Source of the DNA: an uncultured Bacteroidales bacterium
GTDB lineage: Bacteria; Bacteroidota; Bacteroidia; Bacteroidales; Bacteroidaceae
NCBI GenBank assembly: GCA_902801475.1
Contig: CADCIO010000020.1
Coordinates: 1-45,364, forward strand
Length of the DNA: 45,364 nt
Direction of reading: 5' to 3'
Within the stretch, counting starts at the first letter, position 1; each line of letters begins with the position of its first letter. The notes beneath the pieces are model-generated. The model saw only the letters and a list, made by a program, of their open reading frames with translations. It was not told the origin of the DNA and did not search any database. Made by a program: the position numbers and the translations under genes. Shown here one piece after another: positions 35,513-42,868 of the stretch.

Positions 35513-35534
35513 CCGTTCGTTGTTTTTGATGCTG

Positions 35535-35542
35535 CAAAGGTA
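35535..35542 (-). promoter_or_regulatory. -7 box of the DUF4861 gene
   Basis: The minus strand reads TACCTTTG, 23 bp before the ATG at 35512. It lies just past the end of the sigma/DUF4252 operon. Confidence 0.6.
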
Positions 35543-35567
35543 GCGATTTTTTCTGACAACCGCCTTC

Positions 35568-36035
35568 TTATTTCGTCATTTTCATCACATCGTCAAGCGT
35601 GAAGGTGCCTGAGAAGACAATCACATTCACCTCGTCATCCTCTTCCACCAACATCACAACAGCCGAATTCCGCTTGTCCACATGATAGTAGATATCCACT
35701 TTATCGCCGTCTTCTTTCACCTGCATCAACAAGGTATATTTGTCTCGTGCGATGATGGAAGACACGTCGTTCTTCAGTTTTGTACGTGCTGCCTTCTCAT
35801 CCGAATTGATGAGTTGAATACCGGTCAACTTGTTGGTCAGACTTTTCATGTTCACATTGGGCACAGAAGGAGCAGCATTCTTGCCTGCCATCGAGAACAT
35901 ATATTTAGAGATGTACACATAGGACACATTCTTCATGTCGGCATACTTTTCAAAAGCTTTCACTTGAGCATTGGCTTGAAGGCTGGTCACCACCATCGCC
36001 ACGACCAATAATATTCTGATTGCTATTGTTTTCAT
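35568..36035 (-). CDS. Exported DUF4252 protein, last gene of the sigma operon
   Basis: A 155-residue exported protein with a signal peptide (cleavage near LQANAQV). KAFEKYADMKNVSYVYISKYMFSMAG and YTLLMQVKEDGDKVDIYYHVD...VVMLVEEDDEVNVIVFSG(T) are typical of DUF4252. It starts 1 bp after the anti-sigma stop, so its production is coupled to the sigma/anti-sigma pair. Biochemical role unknown. Confidence 0.85.
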   Translation of the reverse strand: MKTIAIRILLVVAMVVTSLQANAQVKAFEKYADMKNVSYVYISKYMFSMAGKNAAPSVPNVNMKSLTNKLTGIQLINSDEKAARTKLKNDVSSIIARDKYTLLMQVKEDGDKVDIYYHVDKRNSAVVMLVEEDDEVNVIVFSGTFTLDDVMKMTK

Positions 36036-36036
36036 A

Positions 36037-36432
36037 TCATTTCAAGATATTTAGTTGTTTATTCAATGTCGTTTCCGTTCTATCGCTGATGGCTTTCGCC
36101 TTTTCCAGTTGTCCCATGCCCTTGTTCAGGTTGTACGCCAAGAGATTCAGCGCCTTTTCGGCCTCTCGCTGTGCAACAACAGGGTCTTGGTAGGTGTCCT
36201 GCTCGGCAAGGTTGACAGGATCTTTCTGACTGAGGAAGTAATACCCCACTCCAAAGACAAGGGCGATGCAGGCAGCAATGGCAGCATAGCGCATCGGCTT
36301 TGGGAACATCAGACGCTTTGCCTTCTTCTGTTCTTCGGCACGTTCCCACTCGTCTATTTTCGCCGAAAGCCTTTCCTCCAATCCTTCAGGGATGGGGATT
36401 TGTTCGAGTTCCTTCCAATTCAGCTTGTCCAT
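36037..36432 (-). CDS. Putative anti-sigma factor, single-pass membrane protein
   Basis: A 131-residue protein with a cytosolic N-terminal helical part (LNWKELEQIPIPEGLEERLSAKIDEWERAE), one membrane helix (YAAIAACIALVFGVGYYFL, about 48-66) and a periplasmic helical tail. Topology and a 13-bp overlap with the upstream ECF sigma gene indicate an anti-sigma factor. It has no zinc-finger HxxxCxxC motif, so it is not a ZAS-type anti-sigma. The periplasmic tail could sense the DUF4252 proteins, but this is inference. Confidence 0.7.
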   Translation of the reverse strand: MDKLNWKELEQIPIPEGLEERLSAKIDEWERAEEQKKAKRLMFPKPMRYAAIAACIALVFGVGYYFLSQKDPVNLAEQDTYQDPVVAQREAEKALNLLAYNLNKGMGQLEKAKAISDRTETTLNKQLNILK

Positions 36433-36932
36433 GTCTTTGTGAGTTTTAAGTATTGTTGTTTCAGTTTCTGTTTTGTTCGCATCATGATGATGCGGAGGTT
36501 GCCTTGCGAGAGTCCCGTGTCTTGTTCCATCTCTTCGTAGGACTTGTCTTCCACCAGATGCATTCGGAGGATGCTGCTGTCCCGTTCGGGCAATCCGTCC
36601 ATCAGGACTTTCATCTGCTGAGCCTCATCTTTCGCCTCTAAGGTTTCAGAGAGGCTGCGTTCATCTGGCGGGTCAGCGTGGTCTTCGATGTCCTCTGAAG
36701 TGTCAATGCGTTTCAGTCGCCGTTGGTCTCTGAACAAGTTTTGCATCAGCGTCACGAGATAAGCCTCCGTCATAGCCTCCTCCCTCAGGTCATCACGCTT
36801 CTGCCAGAGCTTCAGATATGTGTCCTGAAGCAGGTCTTCGGCATCTTGCGCATTACCCGTCAGATGGTAGCCCACCCGATAGAGCCGCCTGTGGAAAGGC
36901 ATAAACCGCTGCTTAAATTCCCGTGCGTCCAT
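36420..36932 (-). CDS. ECF-type RNA polymerase sigma factor
   Basis: A 170-residue sigma-70 family factor with only regions 2 and 4. Region 2 contains LTGNAQDAEDLLQDTYLKLWQ, and region 4 contains MHLVEDKSYEEMEQDTGLSQGNLRIIMMRTKQKL with its helix-turn-helix. It should redirect RNA polymerase to a small regulon, probably including its own operon. The gene overlaps the anti-sigma gene by 13 bp and follows the upstream DUF4252-like gene by 9 bp. Confidence 0.92.
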   Translation of the reverse strand: MDAREFKQRFMPFHRRLYRVGYHLTGNAQDAEDLLQDTYLKLWQKRDDLREEAMTEAYLVTLMQNLFRDQRRLKRIDTSEDIEDHADPPDERSLSETLEAKDEAQQMKVLMDGLPERDSSILRMHLVEDKSYEEMEQDTGLSQGNLRIIMMRTKQKLKQQYLKLTKTWTS

Positions 36933-36941
36933 TCGTCACCT

Positions 36942-37736
36942 CTACTTCTTCTCTTCTCGTGTAAATTCAATCACCACTTTCTTGTCCGTATGAGGGTACT
37001 TCTCCTTCACGGCTCCACCAACGACCCACGTTTCATGGTTCCAACTGATATCCTGTGCCCTCATCCATTCGTCAGCTTCCTTCGTTGAATGGAGGTCTGG
37101 ATACTCCTGACCGTTGATGACGATGAGCACATTACCGGCCTCCACCTCTTTCACCATCTCCTTCATGTCCACCGCATCATCGTCTCGGTCAAACTTAACT
37201 ACGTCATCAGAGAAGACCTTCTCCAAACTTACCTTCTTGATTTTGCAATCGAGATGAGCCAGCACCACCTTATTCCAGATGTCCCAACGCACCAGCACAT
37301 CTTCCACCACATCCTTCTTCTCCTTTCCGTAAACACTCAACTTACTCTGGGGGGTCATCACCTGACTCATCAGCTGCTGAAAGATATTGTCTTCCTCATC
37401 AGGAGCATTGTTCTCGTTCAGCACCATCAGCAGTTCATATCCCTTCAACGACTGTATGTCCTTGTCCAGCGTTTCCATCAGAACAGAATCCGCCTCCATC
37501 GTCACCTGCTCCGTCCCTTTGAAATTCTTCCTGATGAAGGCAATCTCCTCCTCGCTCAGTCCATTCGCAGCCATCTCCCCATCACTCACCATTCCGATAG
37601 AATCCCCAGTCACCTCCGTATTCTCATACTGAACACCCGGCATCGCCTTCCATTTGGCAATCAGCTTCTCTGCTGTCTGCCCCAGCATACTGCCCACACA
37701 GAGCAGCATCGCCATTGATAACAATAACTTCTTCAT
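36942..37736 (-). CDS. Exported DUF4252-like protein with C-terminal plug-like module
   Basis: A 264-residue exported protein with a signal peptide ending near MLGQT. The N-terminal 190 residues are DUF4252-like (KLIAKWKAMPGVQYENTEV, YELLMVLNENNAP). The last ~65 residues (NVLIVINGQEYPDLHSTKEADEW...KVVIEFTRE) resemble the same region of the neighbouring upstream protein and, more distantly, the LIVIDGKE...IEVL plug-like modules of TonB receptors. I chose the ATG at 37736 because it starts a good signal peptide and lies 7 bp after the preceding gene. Confidence 0.75.
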   Translation of the reverse strand: MKKLLLSMAMLLCVGSMLGQTAEKLIAKWKAMPGVQYENTEVTGDSIGMVSDGEMAANGLSEEEIAFIRKNFKGTEQVTMEADSVLMETLDKDIQSLKGYELLMVLNENNAPDEEDNIFQQLMSQVMTPQSKLSVYGKEKKDVVEDVLVRWDIWNKVVLAHLDCKIKKVSLEKVFSDDVVKFDRDDDAVDMKEMVKEVEAGNVLIVINGQEYPDLHSTKEADEWMRAQDISWNHETWVVGGAVKEKYPHTDKKVVIEFTREEKK

Positions 37737-37743
37737 ATCGTTC

Positions 37744-38508
37744 TTAACCTTTAGATGTTGTATATTCAAATGCCATTTTCTTCTTCGAGTCCGGGTACTT
37801 CTTCTTCACATCCTTTCCCTCCAGCACATTCATGTCTTTGGGACTTCCGCTCCAACCCATATTGTGGTCGAACATATACCGTACAGCCTCATCCTGCGTA
37901 TGGAGGTCTGGATAAACCTTTCCATCAATCACAATCAGGCAATCCCTGTACTTACGAGGTTCCTGCTCATCCTCGTCATCATCCTCCCACTGATTCGTCT
38001 TCACAGAGAGCGACATCTTCTGGGCCTCCGAGTCCTTTTCTTCCGCCATCAGCTTCGCAAAATCTAACTTGCCATCAATGACAATCAGAGCCGACTCATC
38101 ATCTTCTTCTGTATAAATGACAAGGGTGGAGTTCTTTCCCTTTCGGAGCTGATAGATTTTCATCTTCTCGCCATCATCGCCATTTGCATTAACGAGCGGT
38201 TCCCAGCCACGACCACCCAAGATACGTTTCACTTGCGTGCTCAAATTCTCTGCAGCCTCCTTTGCCTCGCAATGATAAATACTAAGACTTTCCATTTTCT
38301 TGAGTATATCGCCTGACATACCACCGACAGAGAGATTCTCACCAAAATCTAAATCGCCCCCACTCTTGGCTACCATGTCAAGCATTGATTTATTGATACT
38401 GACATGCTCCACACCCTCAATCTTTGCCAGTTGCTTAAAGGCATCTTTCTGTCCGAAGGCAACACTCACCATGAGTGCCATTGCCACGCATAAGATTGTT
38501 CTTTTCAT
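37744..38508 (-). CDS. Exported DUF4252 protein with C-terminal plug-like module, first gene of the sigma operon
   Basis: A 254-residue exported protein with a signal peptide ending near VAFGQK. The DUF4252 region (KIEGVEHVSINKSMLDMVAK, IYQLRKGKNSTLVIYTEEDDESALIVIDGKLDFAKLM) spans about 20-165. A tail of about 65 residues (CLIVIDGKVYPDLHTQDEAV...KKMAFEYTTSKG) is paralogous to that of the next gene. It opens the five-gene operon behind a clear promoter, so the secreted proteins are made before the sigma factor. Confidence 0.82.
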   Translation of the reverse strand: MKRTILCVAMALMVSVAFGQKDAFKQLAKIEGVEHVSINKSMLDMVAKSGGDLDFGENLSVGGMSGDILKKMESLSIYHCEAKEAAENLSTQVKRILGGRGWEPLVNANGDDGEKMKIYQLRKGKNSTLVIYTEEDDESALIVIDGKLDFAKLMAEEKDSEAQKMSLSVKTNQWEDDDEDEQEPRKYRDCLIVIDGKVYPDLHTQDEAVRYMFDHNMGWSGSPKDMNVLEGKDVKKKYPDSKKKMAFEYTTSKG

Positions 38509-38613
38509 ATTCTTCTATTATTATTTAAATTGTTAATACTATTTCAAGAGCCCTTCTATCTGTACAAACGAGACTTTTCACCCCCTTGTTACACAAAAAG
38601 CAACATTTTTTTG

Positions 38614-38644
38614 CAAAGATACGATTAAGCGAGTACAATACAAA
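38614..38644 (-). promoter_or_regulatory. Promoter of the DUF4252/ECF sigma operon
   Basis: On the minus strand TTTG (38644-38641) and TATCTTTG (38621-38614) are 19 nt apart. This is the housekeeping-type promoter; I could not recognise a separate ECF promoter. Confidence 0.7.
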
Positions 38645-38681
38645 GGAAAAAGAGATTTTTTACTTTCATTGTCGAGCGTGA

Positions 38682-38706
38682 GTAACTTCGGCGTAGCCAA
38701 CGTTAC
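38682..38706. repeat. Hairpin repeat sharing the cggcgtagcc core
   Basis: GTAAC (38682-38686) and GTTAC (38702-38706) enclose ttcGGCgtaGCCaac. The inner 14 bp match the 24-bp repeats near 1.8-2.0 kb at 13 positions. It lies in the gene-free region between the amidoligase and sigma operons. Confidence 0.5.
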
Positions 38707-38773
38707 GATCTGCCTCCAAGCCGATGATTTTATGGATTGGAAGCGGATTGGTATGGGAAAGTGGAATGTAGAG

Positions 38774-38806
38774 GTTGCAAAGTGGGAGGACCTCCCACTT
38801 TGCAAC
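38774..38806. repeat. Perfect 33-nt palindrome downstream of the amidotransferase gene
   Basis: Two perfectly complementary 16-nt arms (38774-38789 and 38791-38806) flank a single A. It begins 7 bp past the stop of the last gene of the ATP-grasp operon. Neither side has a T-run, so it is not a classic terminator, though it may still block exonucleases or end transcription with Rho. Confidence 0.7.
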
Positions 38807-38812
38807 TGGACA

Positions 38813-39535
38813 CTATTCGAGATGGTAAAAATGGATGATGAATTGTGCGATTACAGTACCTTGATGTCTCAAGTTCTTAATGGACAATACCGCCTCCTTC
38901 TTGACTTCTTCATCTTCGTGCTGAGCATGATTGTTGAGCAAATACAGTTCGTATTCAGGTGTGTATTCAGGATGACCCTGAAAAGTCAGGATGTAATTCC
39001 CTATTCGGAACCCTTCGTATTGACAAAATGAGCTTTGGGCTATGATGACGGCATCAGCAGGAAGCTTGGATACTTGATCATGATGGTTATACAAGAGGCG
39101 GAGATAACCGTCAGAAAAATAGGGGCGCATGACTCCATCTAGAATGAAGGATTCCCGAATGCCAACACCCCATCCTCCCGCATATCGCTGTACATTGCCG
39201 CCTAATGCCTGTGCTATGGCTTGATGACCGAAACATATGCCGACCAGCTTGATGTGAAGCGTCGCTGCATTCCTAATCCACTGTAGCAACTCAAGAATCC
39301 AAGGTTCTTTGTCGTAAACAGAACTGTTGCTTCCCGTTATCAGGTATAGTTCCTCCTGGTTCAATTTAGGAGGGAAGACACCTTTCATGACAGGAAAGAC
39401 TTCAAATACAACAGATTCGCTGACAGAATGGAACAAATCCCCGAACATGGATGCATACGAGGGAATGTTTGGCGGCAATTGCCCTGGGAATGTGTCGCAT
39501 AAGAGAAGATTTATCTTTGGCTGTTCGTTCATCAT
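38813..39535 (-). CDS. Class I glutamine amidotransferase-like protein
   Basis: A 240-residue stand-alone GATase with the complete triad: Cys101 in VGICFGHQAIA, His188 and Glu190 in FQGHPEYTPEY. Such domains hydrolyse glutamine to feed ammonia to a partner, or cleave gamma-glutamyl amides. It carries no synthetase domain. It is the last gene of the ATP-grasp operon and overlaps the preceding AstE-like gene by 4 bp. An ammonia-supplying or gamma-glutamyl-cleaving role for that pathway is inference. Confidence 0.88.
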   Translation of the reverse strand: MMNEQPKINLLLCDTFPGQLPPNIPSYASMFGDLFHSVSESVVFEVFPVMKGVFPPKLNQEELYLITGSNSSVYDKEPWILELLQWIRNAATLHIKLVGICFGHQAIAQALGGNVQRYAGGWGVGIRESFILDGVMRPYFSDGYLRLLYNHHDQVSKLPADAVIIAQSSFCQYEGFRIGNYILTFQGHPEYTPEYELYLLNNHAQHEDEEVKKEAVLSIKNLRHQGTVIAQFIIHFYHLE

Positions 39536-40461
39536 ATCACATGTATCATGAAAAGCAAGGCGTTTTGGAACACCACAGGACGGTGGTGGGCAAAGAACAC
39601 TGTGCCTTCGGCTGTTGCCTTGATGTCGCTGAGGATTTGACCGTTGTACGGGTCGATAATGTGGGCAAGCGATTCACCTGAAGCAACGCGGCTGCCTGCA
39701 TCCACCAGACGATAGAAGATGCCCGCATGACGTGCCTTGATATGCTGGAGACTTGCCTCGTCGATGCAAATGGATTCATAGGCAGCACCAAGAGAGCCGT
39801 AATTGATGATGCCCGTCCGCGTCATCATGCGGAAGATGGCGTCGATGGTCTCGCCGCTGGTGTTCAGATCAATCCTATCGGTCTGTCCAGCATAGACGGA
39901 GAACGCCTTGGTGCTCCATAATTGCCAGTTATAATTGAGCAGAGTGGTGTCGAAGGGACGCGGTTGGTAGGTTGTGACGTATTTCATGCCGAAAAGGCGC
40001 GCGGTCTCTACATCCTCATAGCCTGTTTGCAGCATCCGCACATGGGGGATGAAGTCGCCAGGCACATAGTAGCTGGCCAACTGTATGCCGTACTCGAAGC
40101 CGTTGAGGGCCGAAAAAACTGCGGAGGCAATACGCTGTGTCGTCTCACCTTGGTCGTAACCAGGGAACATGCGATTGATGTCGGTGTTGTCCATTGCCCA
40201 GAAACGCCGATTGACGTTCATCGAGAACGGGTTGCACGAAGGGATGATCAGAATGCTTTTCCCTTCGGCTATGCCTCCACGCTGTTCAAGCATCGTCAGA
40301 CGATTCACCAACTGCGAGCAGATATATTGTTGCTGCACCTCATCACCTCGCATGGCACCCACGATAGCCAATGTCTTTTCGCCCTCTCCAAAGCGGTAAC
40401 CCTTGACGCGGAAATTGTCACGGCAGGGCGATGTCATCTCAAATATTGTCTCTTTTCTCAT
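39532..40461 (-). CDS. AstE/AspA-family pseudoenzyme (zinc ligands replaced)
   Basis: A 309-residue paralogue of the neighbouring 40458-41393 product, alignable over its whole length. In the active family the zinc motif is HGxE; here it reads MRGDE, with Arg38 at the histidine position and Glu41 kept. The second zinc histidine (DIHS in the partner) is replaced in QLAS (Ala129). The catalytic glutamate (VVEMG) is replaced in SVYAG (Tyr190). The fold-typical DINRMFPG and IPHVRM segments are retained. It is therefore predicted to be inactive and possibly a regulatory or structural partner. It overlaps both neighbours by 4 bp. Confidence 0.85.
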   Translation of the reverse strand: MRKETIFEMTSPCRDNFRVKGYRFGEGEKTLAIVGAMRGDEVQQQYICSQLVNRLTMLEQRGGIAEGKSILIIPSCNPFSMNVNRRFWAMDNTDINRMFPGYDQGETTQRIASAVFSALNGFEYGIQLASYYVPGDFIPHVRMLQTGYEDVETARLFGMKYVTTYQPRPFDTTLLNYNWQLWSTKAFSVYAGQTDRIDLNTSGETIDAIFRMMTRTGIINYGSLGAAYESICIDEASLQHIKARHAGIFYRLVDAGSRVASGESLAHIIDPYNGQILSDIKATAEGTVFFAHHRPVVFQNALLFMIHVI

Positions 40462-41393
40462 GCTTCTTCCGTGTTAAAGATTCGTGCCATCAGCGACCCT
40501 TCGTAAACGATGGGATAGGCACGTATGGTGAACAAATAGCCATCAACGGGCGAACTGACCGTACTGAGCACACGACCTCGAAGCGGATCAACAATCTGGC
40601 CGATGGTTTGTCCTCGGCTGACATTGATGCCACATTTCAATTCTGTCAGGAAGACACCAGAGGTCTCGGCATTGAGGAATGTCACACGATCACCTTCACA
40701 AACAAGCGGTTGGGGCAATCTGTCCTTAGGACTTTCCTTCCACATTCCCATCGTCTGCATCAGATGCAGAATGCCCTCCACGAGCCGTCGGCACATCTTG
40801 TGGTTGATGCGCTGACCGACCCCCATCTCCACCACCAGACAGGGAGTGCCAGTAGCATTGAGTGAGTGAGCCAGCGTAGCCTCCAGCACTGTGGCAGCAC
40901 CATGCACCCATACAAAGTCCATGCCCAGCCGTTCTGCAAAGGGAACCAGCCACTTGGAGTCCTGCACATTGATGCGCACCTGCGGCGTCTCACGCAAATA
41001 GAGATTGCTGGAGTGAATGTCAATCACCATATCTGCCCCCTTGATGTCCTCAATAATGGCATGCGCCGTCTGTTCCGCCATTGTACCCTGCGGATCACCA
41101 GGGAAGATACGGTTCATGTCGAGGTCGAAATTGGGAATGCCACGCTGAATGGTGTCGATGCCCAGTGGATTGAGGGCTGGATAGATCTCGAGAGTGCCAT
41201 CCAAAGAACTGATACGTTCCGAGACGATGTGAGCCAGTTCATAACACACCATCTGACCCTCCAGTTCGTCACCGTGTGTACCTGTCACCACACAGAAGCG
41301 CAGACCGTCATTCCGTCCGTTCTGAATGACATTCTTGCGAATGCGGAACTGCTCGTCAATGGGAAGTTCCGTAGATACTATTGTCTTCATCAT
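40458..41393 (-). CDS. AstE/AspA-family zinc acylase or carboxypeptidase
   Basis: A 311-residue enzyme of the succinylglutamate desuccinylase/aspartoacylase family (M14-like). The zinc site is complete: His40 and Glu43 in GTHGDE, His127 in IDIHSSN. The catalytic glutamate is Glu189 in VVEMG. DLDMNRIFPGDP and PQVRIN complete the family pattern. A C-terminal beta-rich domain of about 90 residues follows. Members remove acyl groups from amino acids or cut C-terminal residues. Its substrate is unknown, but the context points to a product of the ATP-grasp ligase. It overlaps the transglutaminase gene by 4 bp. Confidence 0.9.
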   Translation of the reverse strand: MMKTIVSTELPIDEQFRIRKNVIQNGRNDGLRFCVVTGTHGDELEGQMVCYELAHIVSERISSLDGTLEIYPALNPLGIDTIQRGIPNFDLDMNRIFPGDPQGTMAEQTAHAIIEDIKGADMVIDIHSSNLYLRETPQVRINVQDSKWLVPFAERLGMDFVWVHGAATVLEATLAHSLNATGTPCLVVEMGVGQRINHKMCRRLVEGILHLMQTMGMWKESPKDRLPQPLVCEGDRVTFLNAETSGVFLTELKCGINVSRGQTIGQIVDPLRGRVLSTVSSPVDGYLFTIRAYPIVYEGSLMARIFNTEEA

Positions 41394-42145
41394 ATTTCTT
41401 GCAGTGTAACGTGAATCGTGGTTTGCTGGGCGGCTTGCCCTGTGTAGAGCCCGCGGCTGACAGAACAGTCGCGAACATCTCGACCATGCGCCAACTTAAC
41501 GTAGCCATCGCTGATGCATCGGCCGTGGGTAGGGTCGAACCCCAACCAATTGTAGCCGTCAAATATCTCCACCCAGGCATGGGTCTCGCCCTCCCCCGTC
41601 AGGAATCCATTGACGTAGCGGGCTGGTATGCCTCGCTGGCGACAGAGGGCAATCATGAGATGGGCGAAGTCTTGACATACACCCTTCCTCCGTTCCAGCA
41701 CCTCGGCAGCTGTGGTCTCAACGGTGGTGCACAAAGGCTGATAAACGATGTTTTCAAACAGCCAGTTGCAAATAGCGTAGGCTGCATCTATGACATTGCC
41801 AGGTGTCGTTAGCACCGCTTCCTTGACCGTGGTCAGTGCTGTAGGCTGCTTGAATAGGAACAAGTTTTCGCCGCGATACTTGATGAGATAAGTATCTGTC
41901 GCCACAATGCCCGTGCTTACATAAGCGAAAGTCTTATGCGGTTCAGTGGCACCACCGAAAAGGATGCGGTTGTAGAACGCATCGTGCCCTGCCTGTAGCC
42001 AGTAGTCAGTGGACACCACCAAGTGCTCCTGCTCCACCGTCTGACAGGCATTGCTGACAGGCTGACAGCGCAGCATCACCGCATGGATGGGCACAGCTTC
42101 CGAGAACTCGACAATGGTTTGGTAGTTATACAGATATCGTTTCAC
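41390..42145 (-). CDS. Transglutaminase-like cysteine peptidase
   Basis: A 251-residue cytosolic protein. The N-terminal beta domain (about 1-120, starting YLYNYQTIVEFSEAV) is that of bacterial transglutaminase-like proteins. The catalytic triad is Cys157 (RKGVCQDFAHL), His189 (THAWVEI) and Asp204 (GFDPTHGR). These proteins usually hydrolyse rather than crosslink, acting on amide or peptide bonds. Together with alpha-E and circularly permuted ATP-grasp genes it forms a long-recognised conserved gene trio. It overlaps both neighbours by 4 bp. Confidence 0.92.
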   Translation of the reverse strand: MKRYLYNYQTIVEFSEAVPIHAVMLRCQPVSNACQTVEQEHLVVSTDYWLQAGHDAFYNRILFGGATEPHKTFAYVSTGIVATDTYLIKYRGENLFLFKQPTALTTVKEAVLTTPGNVIDAAYAICNWLFENIVYQPLCTTVETTAAEVLERRKGVCQDFAHLMIALCRQRGIPARYVNGFLTGEGETHAWVEIFDGYNWLGFDPTHGRCISDGYVKLAHGRDVRDCSVSRGLYTGQAAQQTTIHVTLQEI

Positions 42146-42840
42146 ACCCTCACCAATTGGTTGATAAATTTCAGTAACTTGTTCTTGTATTCCACATCCT
42201 TGAGATTGAATCGTTCCCGAGTGATGAGCCGGTTGAGTTCTTCCTCAATGTGGTCATCGACAATACTGGGCATGTGACGGAAGTAGTGCTTCACAGAATC
42301 GTATGCCAAGGCCACCCGTTCGAAGTCGTAGTCAAAACGCAGCAGCATATCCAGATTCTCGATGTTGCGACCAATCATCATGATGTAGAGTGCCTTATGG
42401 TTCTTCAGCCGTTGCTCAGCTGAACCCCAAAAGGCCAGCGACCAGTCAATGACGGGTTGCAGGCAAATGATATTCTTTTCCTGCTTGTTGCGGCATTCTT
42501 TCAGCAGCGCCAGACTCATTTCCAGATAACTGAGCGTTTCCGACAGGATGTCCTCACGGAGAAGAATGGCATTGTCCATTGCTCTCATCTGAGAAGACAT
42601 CACAGTGCCAGGATTGATATCGTCATACATGATGCCGAGTATAAACTCCTCGTTGGTTTGATAGACGCCCGCCGTGTCCAAATTCTGCCAGATGGGCCAA
42701 TAGTCTTCTAACTCACCATCAATCATCTTGTCATGACACTTCCGTAACAAATGCAGGGTAATATAAACCCGCTCCTCGTATCTCCCCAGCCAGTAGAGGC
42801 TGTTGGCCTTCTTAGCCGATATGATTGTATGTTTAACCAT
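42142..42840 (-). CDS. Alpha-E domain protein
   Basis: A 232-residue all-helical protein with the alpha-E signature near the N-terminus (AKKANSLYWLGRYEERVYITLHLLRK). Typical members have around 300 residues, so this one is a short form. Alpha-E proteins nearly always accompany the circularly permuted ATP-grasp and transglutaminase genes, and their role is unproven; some substrate-binding or carrier function has been proposed. It starts 29 bp after the ATP-grasp stop and overlaps the transglutaminase gene by 4 bp. Confidence 0.88.
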   Translation of the reverse strand: MVKHTIISAKKANSLYWLGRYEERVYITLHLLRKCHDKMIDGELEDYWPIWQNLDTAGVYQTNEEFILGIMYDDINPGTVMSSQMRAMDNAILLREDILSETLSYLEMSLALLKECRNKQEKNIICLQPVIDWSLAFWGSAEQRLKNHKALYIMMIGRNIENLDMLLRFDYDFERVALAYDSVKHYFRHMPSIVDDHIEEELNRLITRERFNLKDVEYKNKLLKFINQLVRV

Positions 42841-42868
42841 AGCTCAAAATCCTTTTAACCTTTAACTT

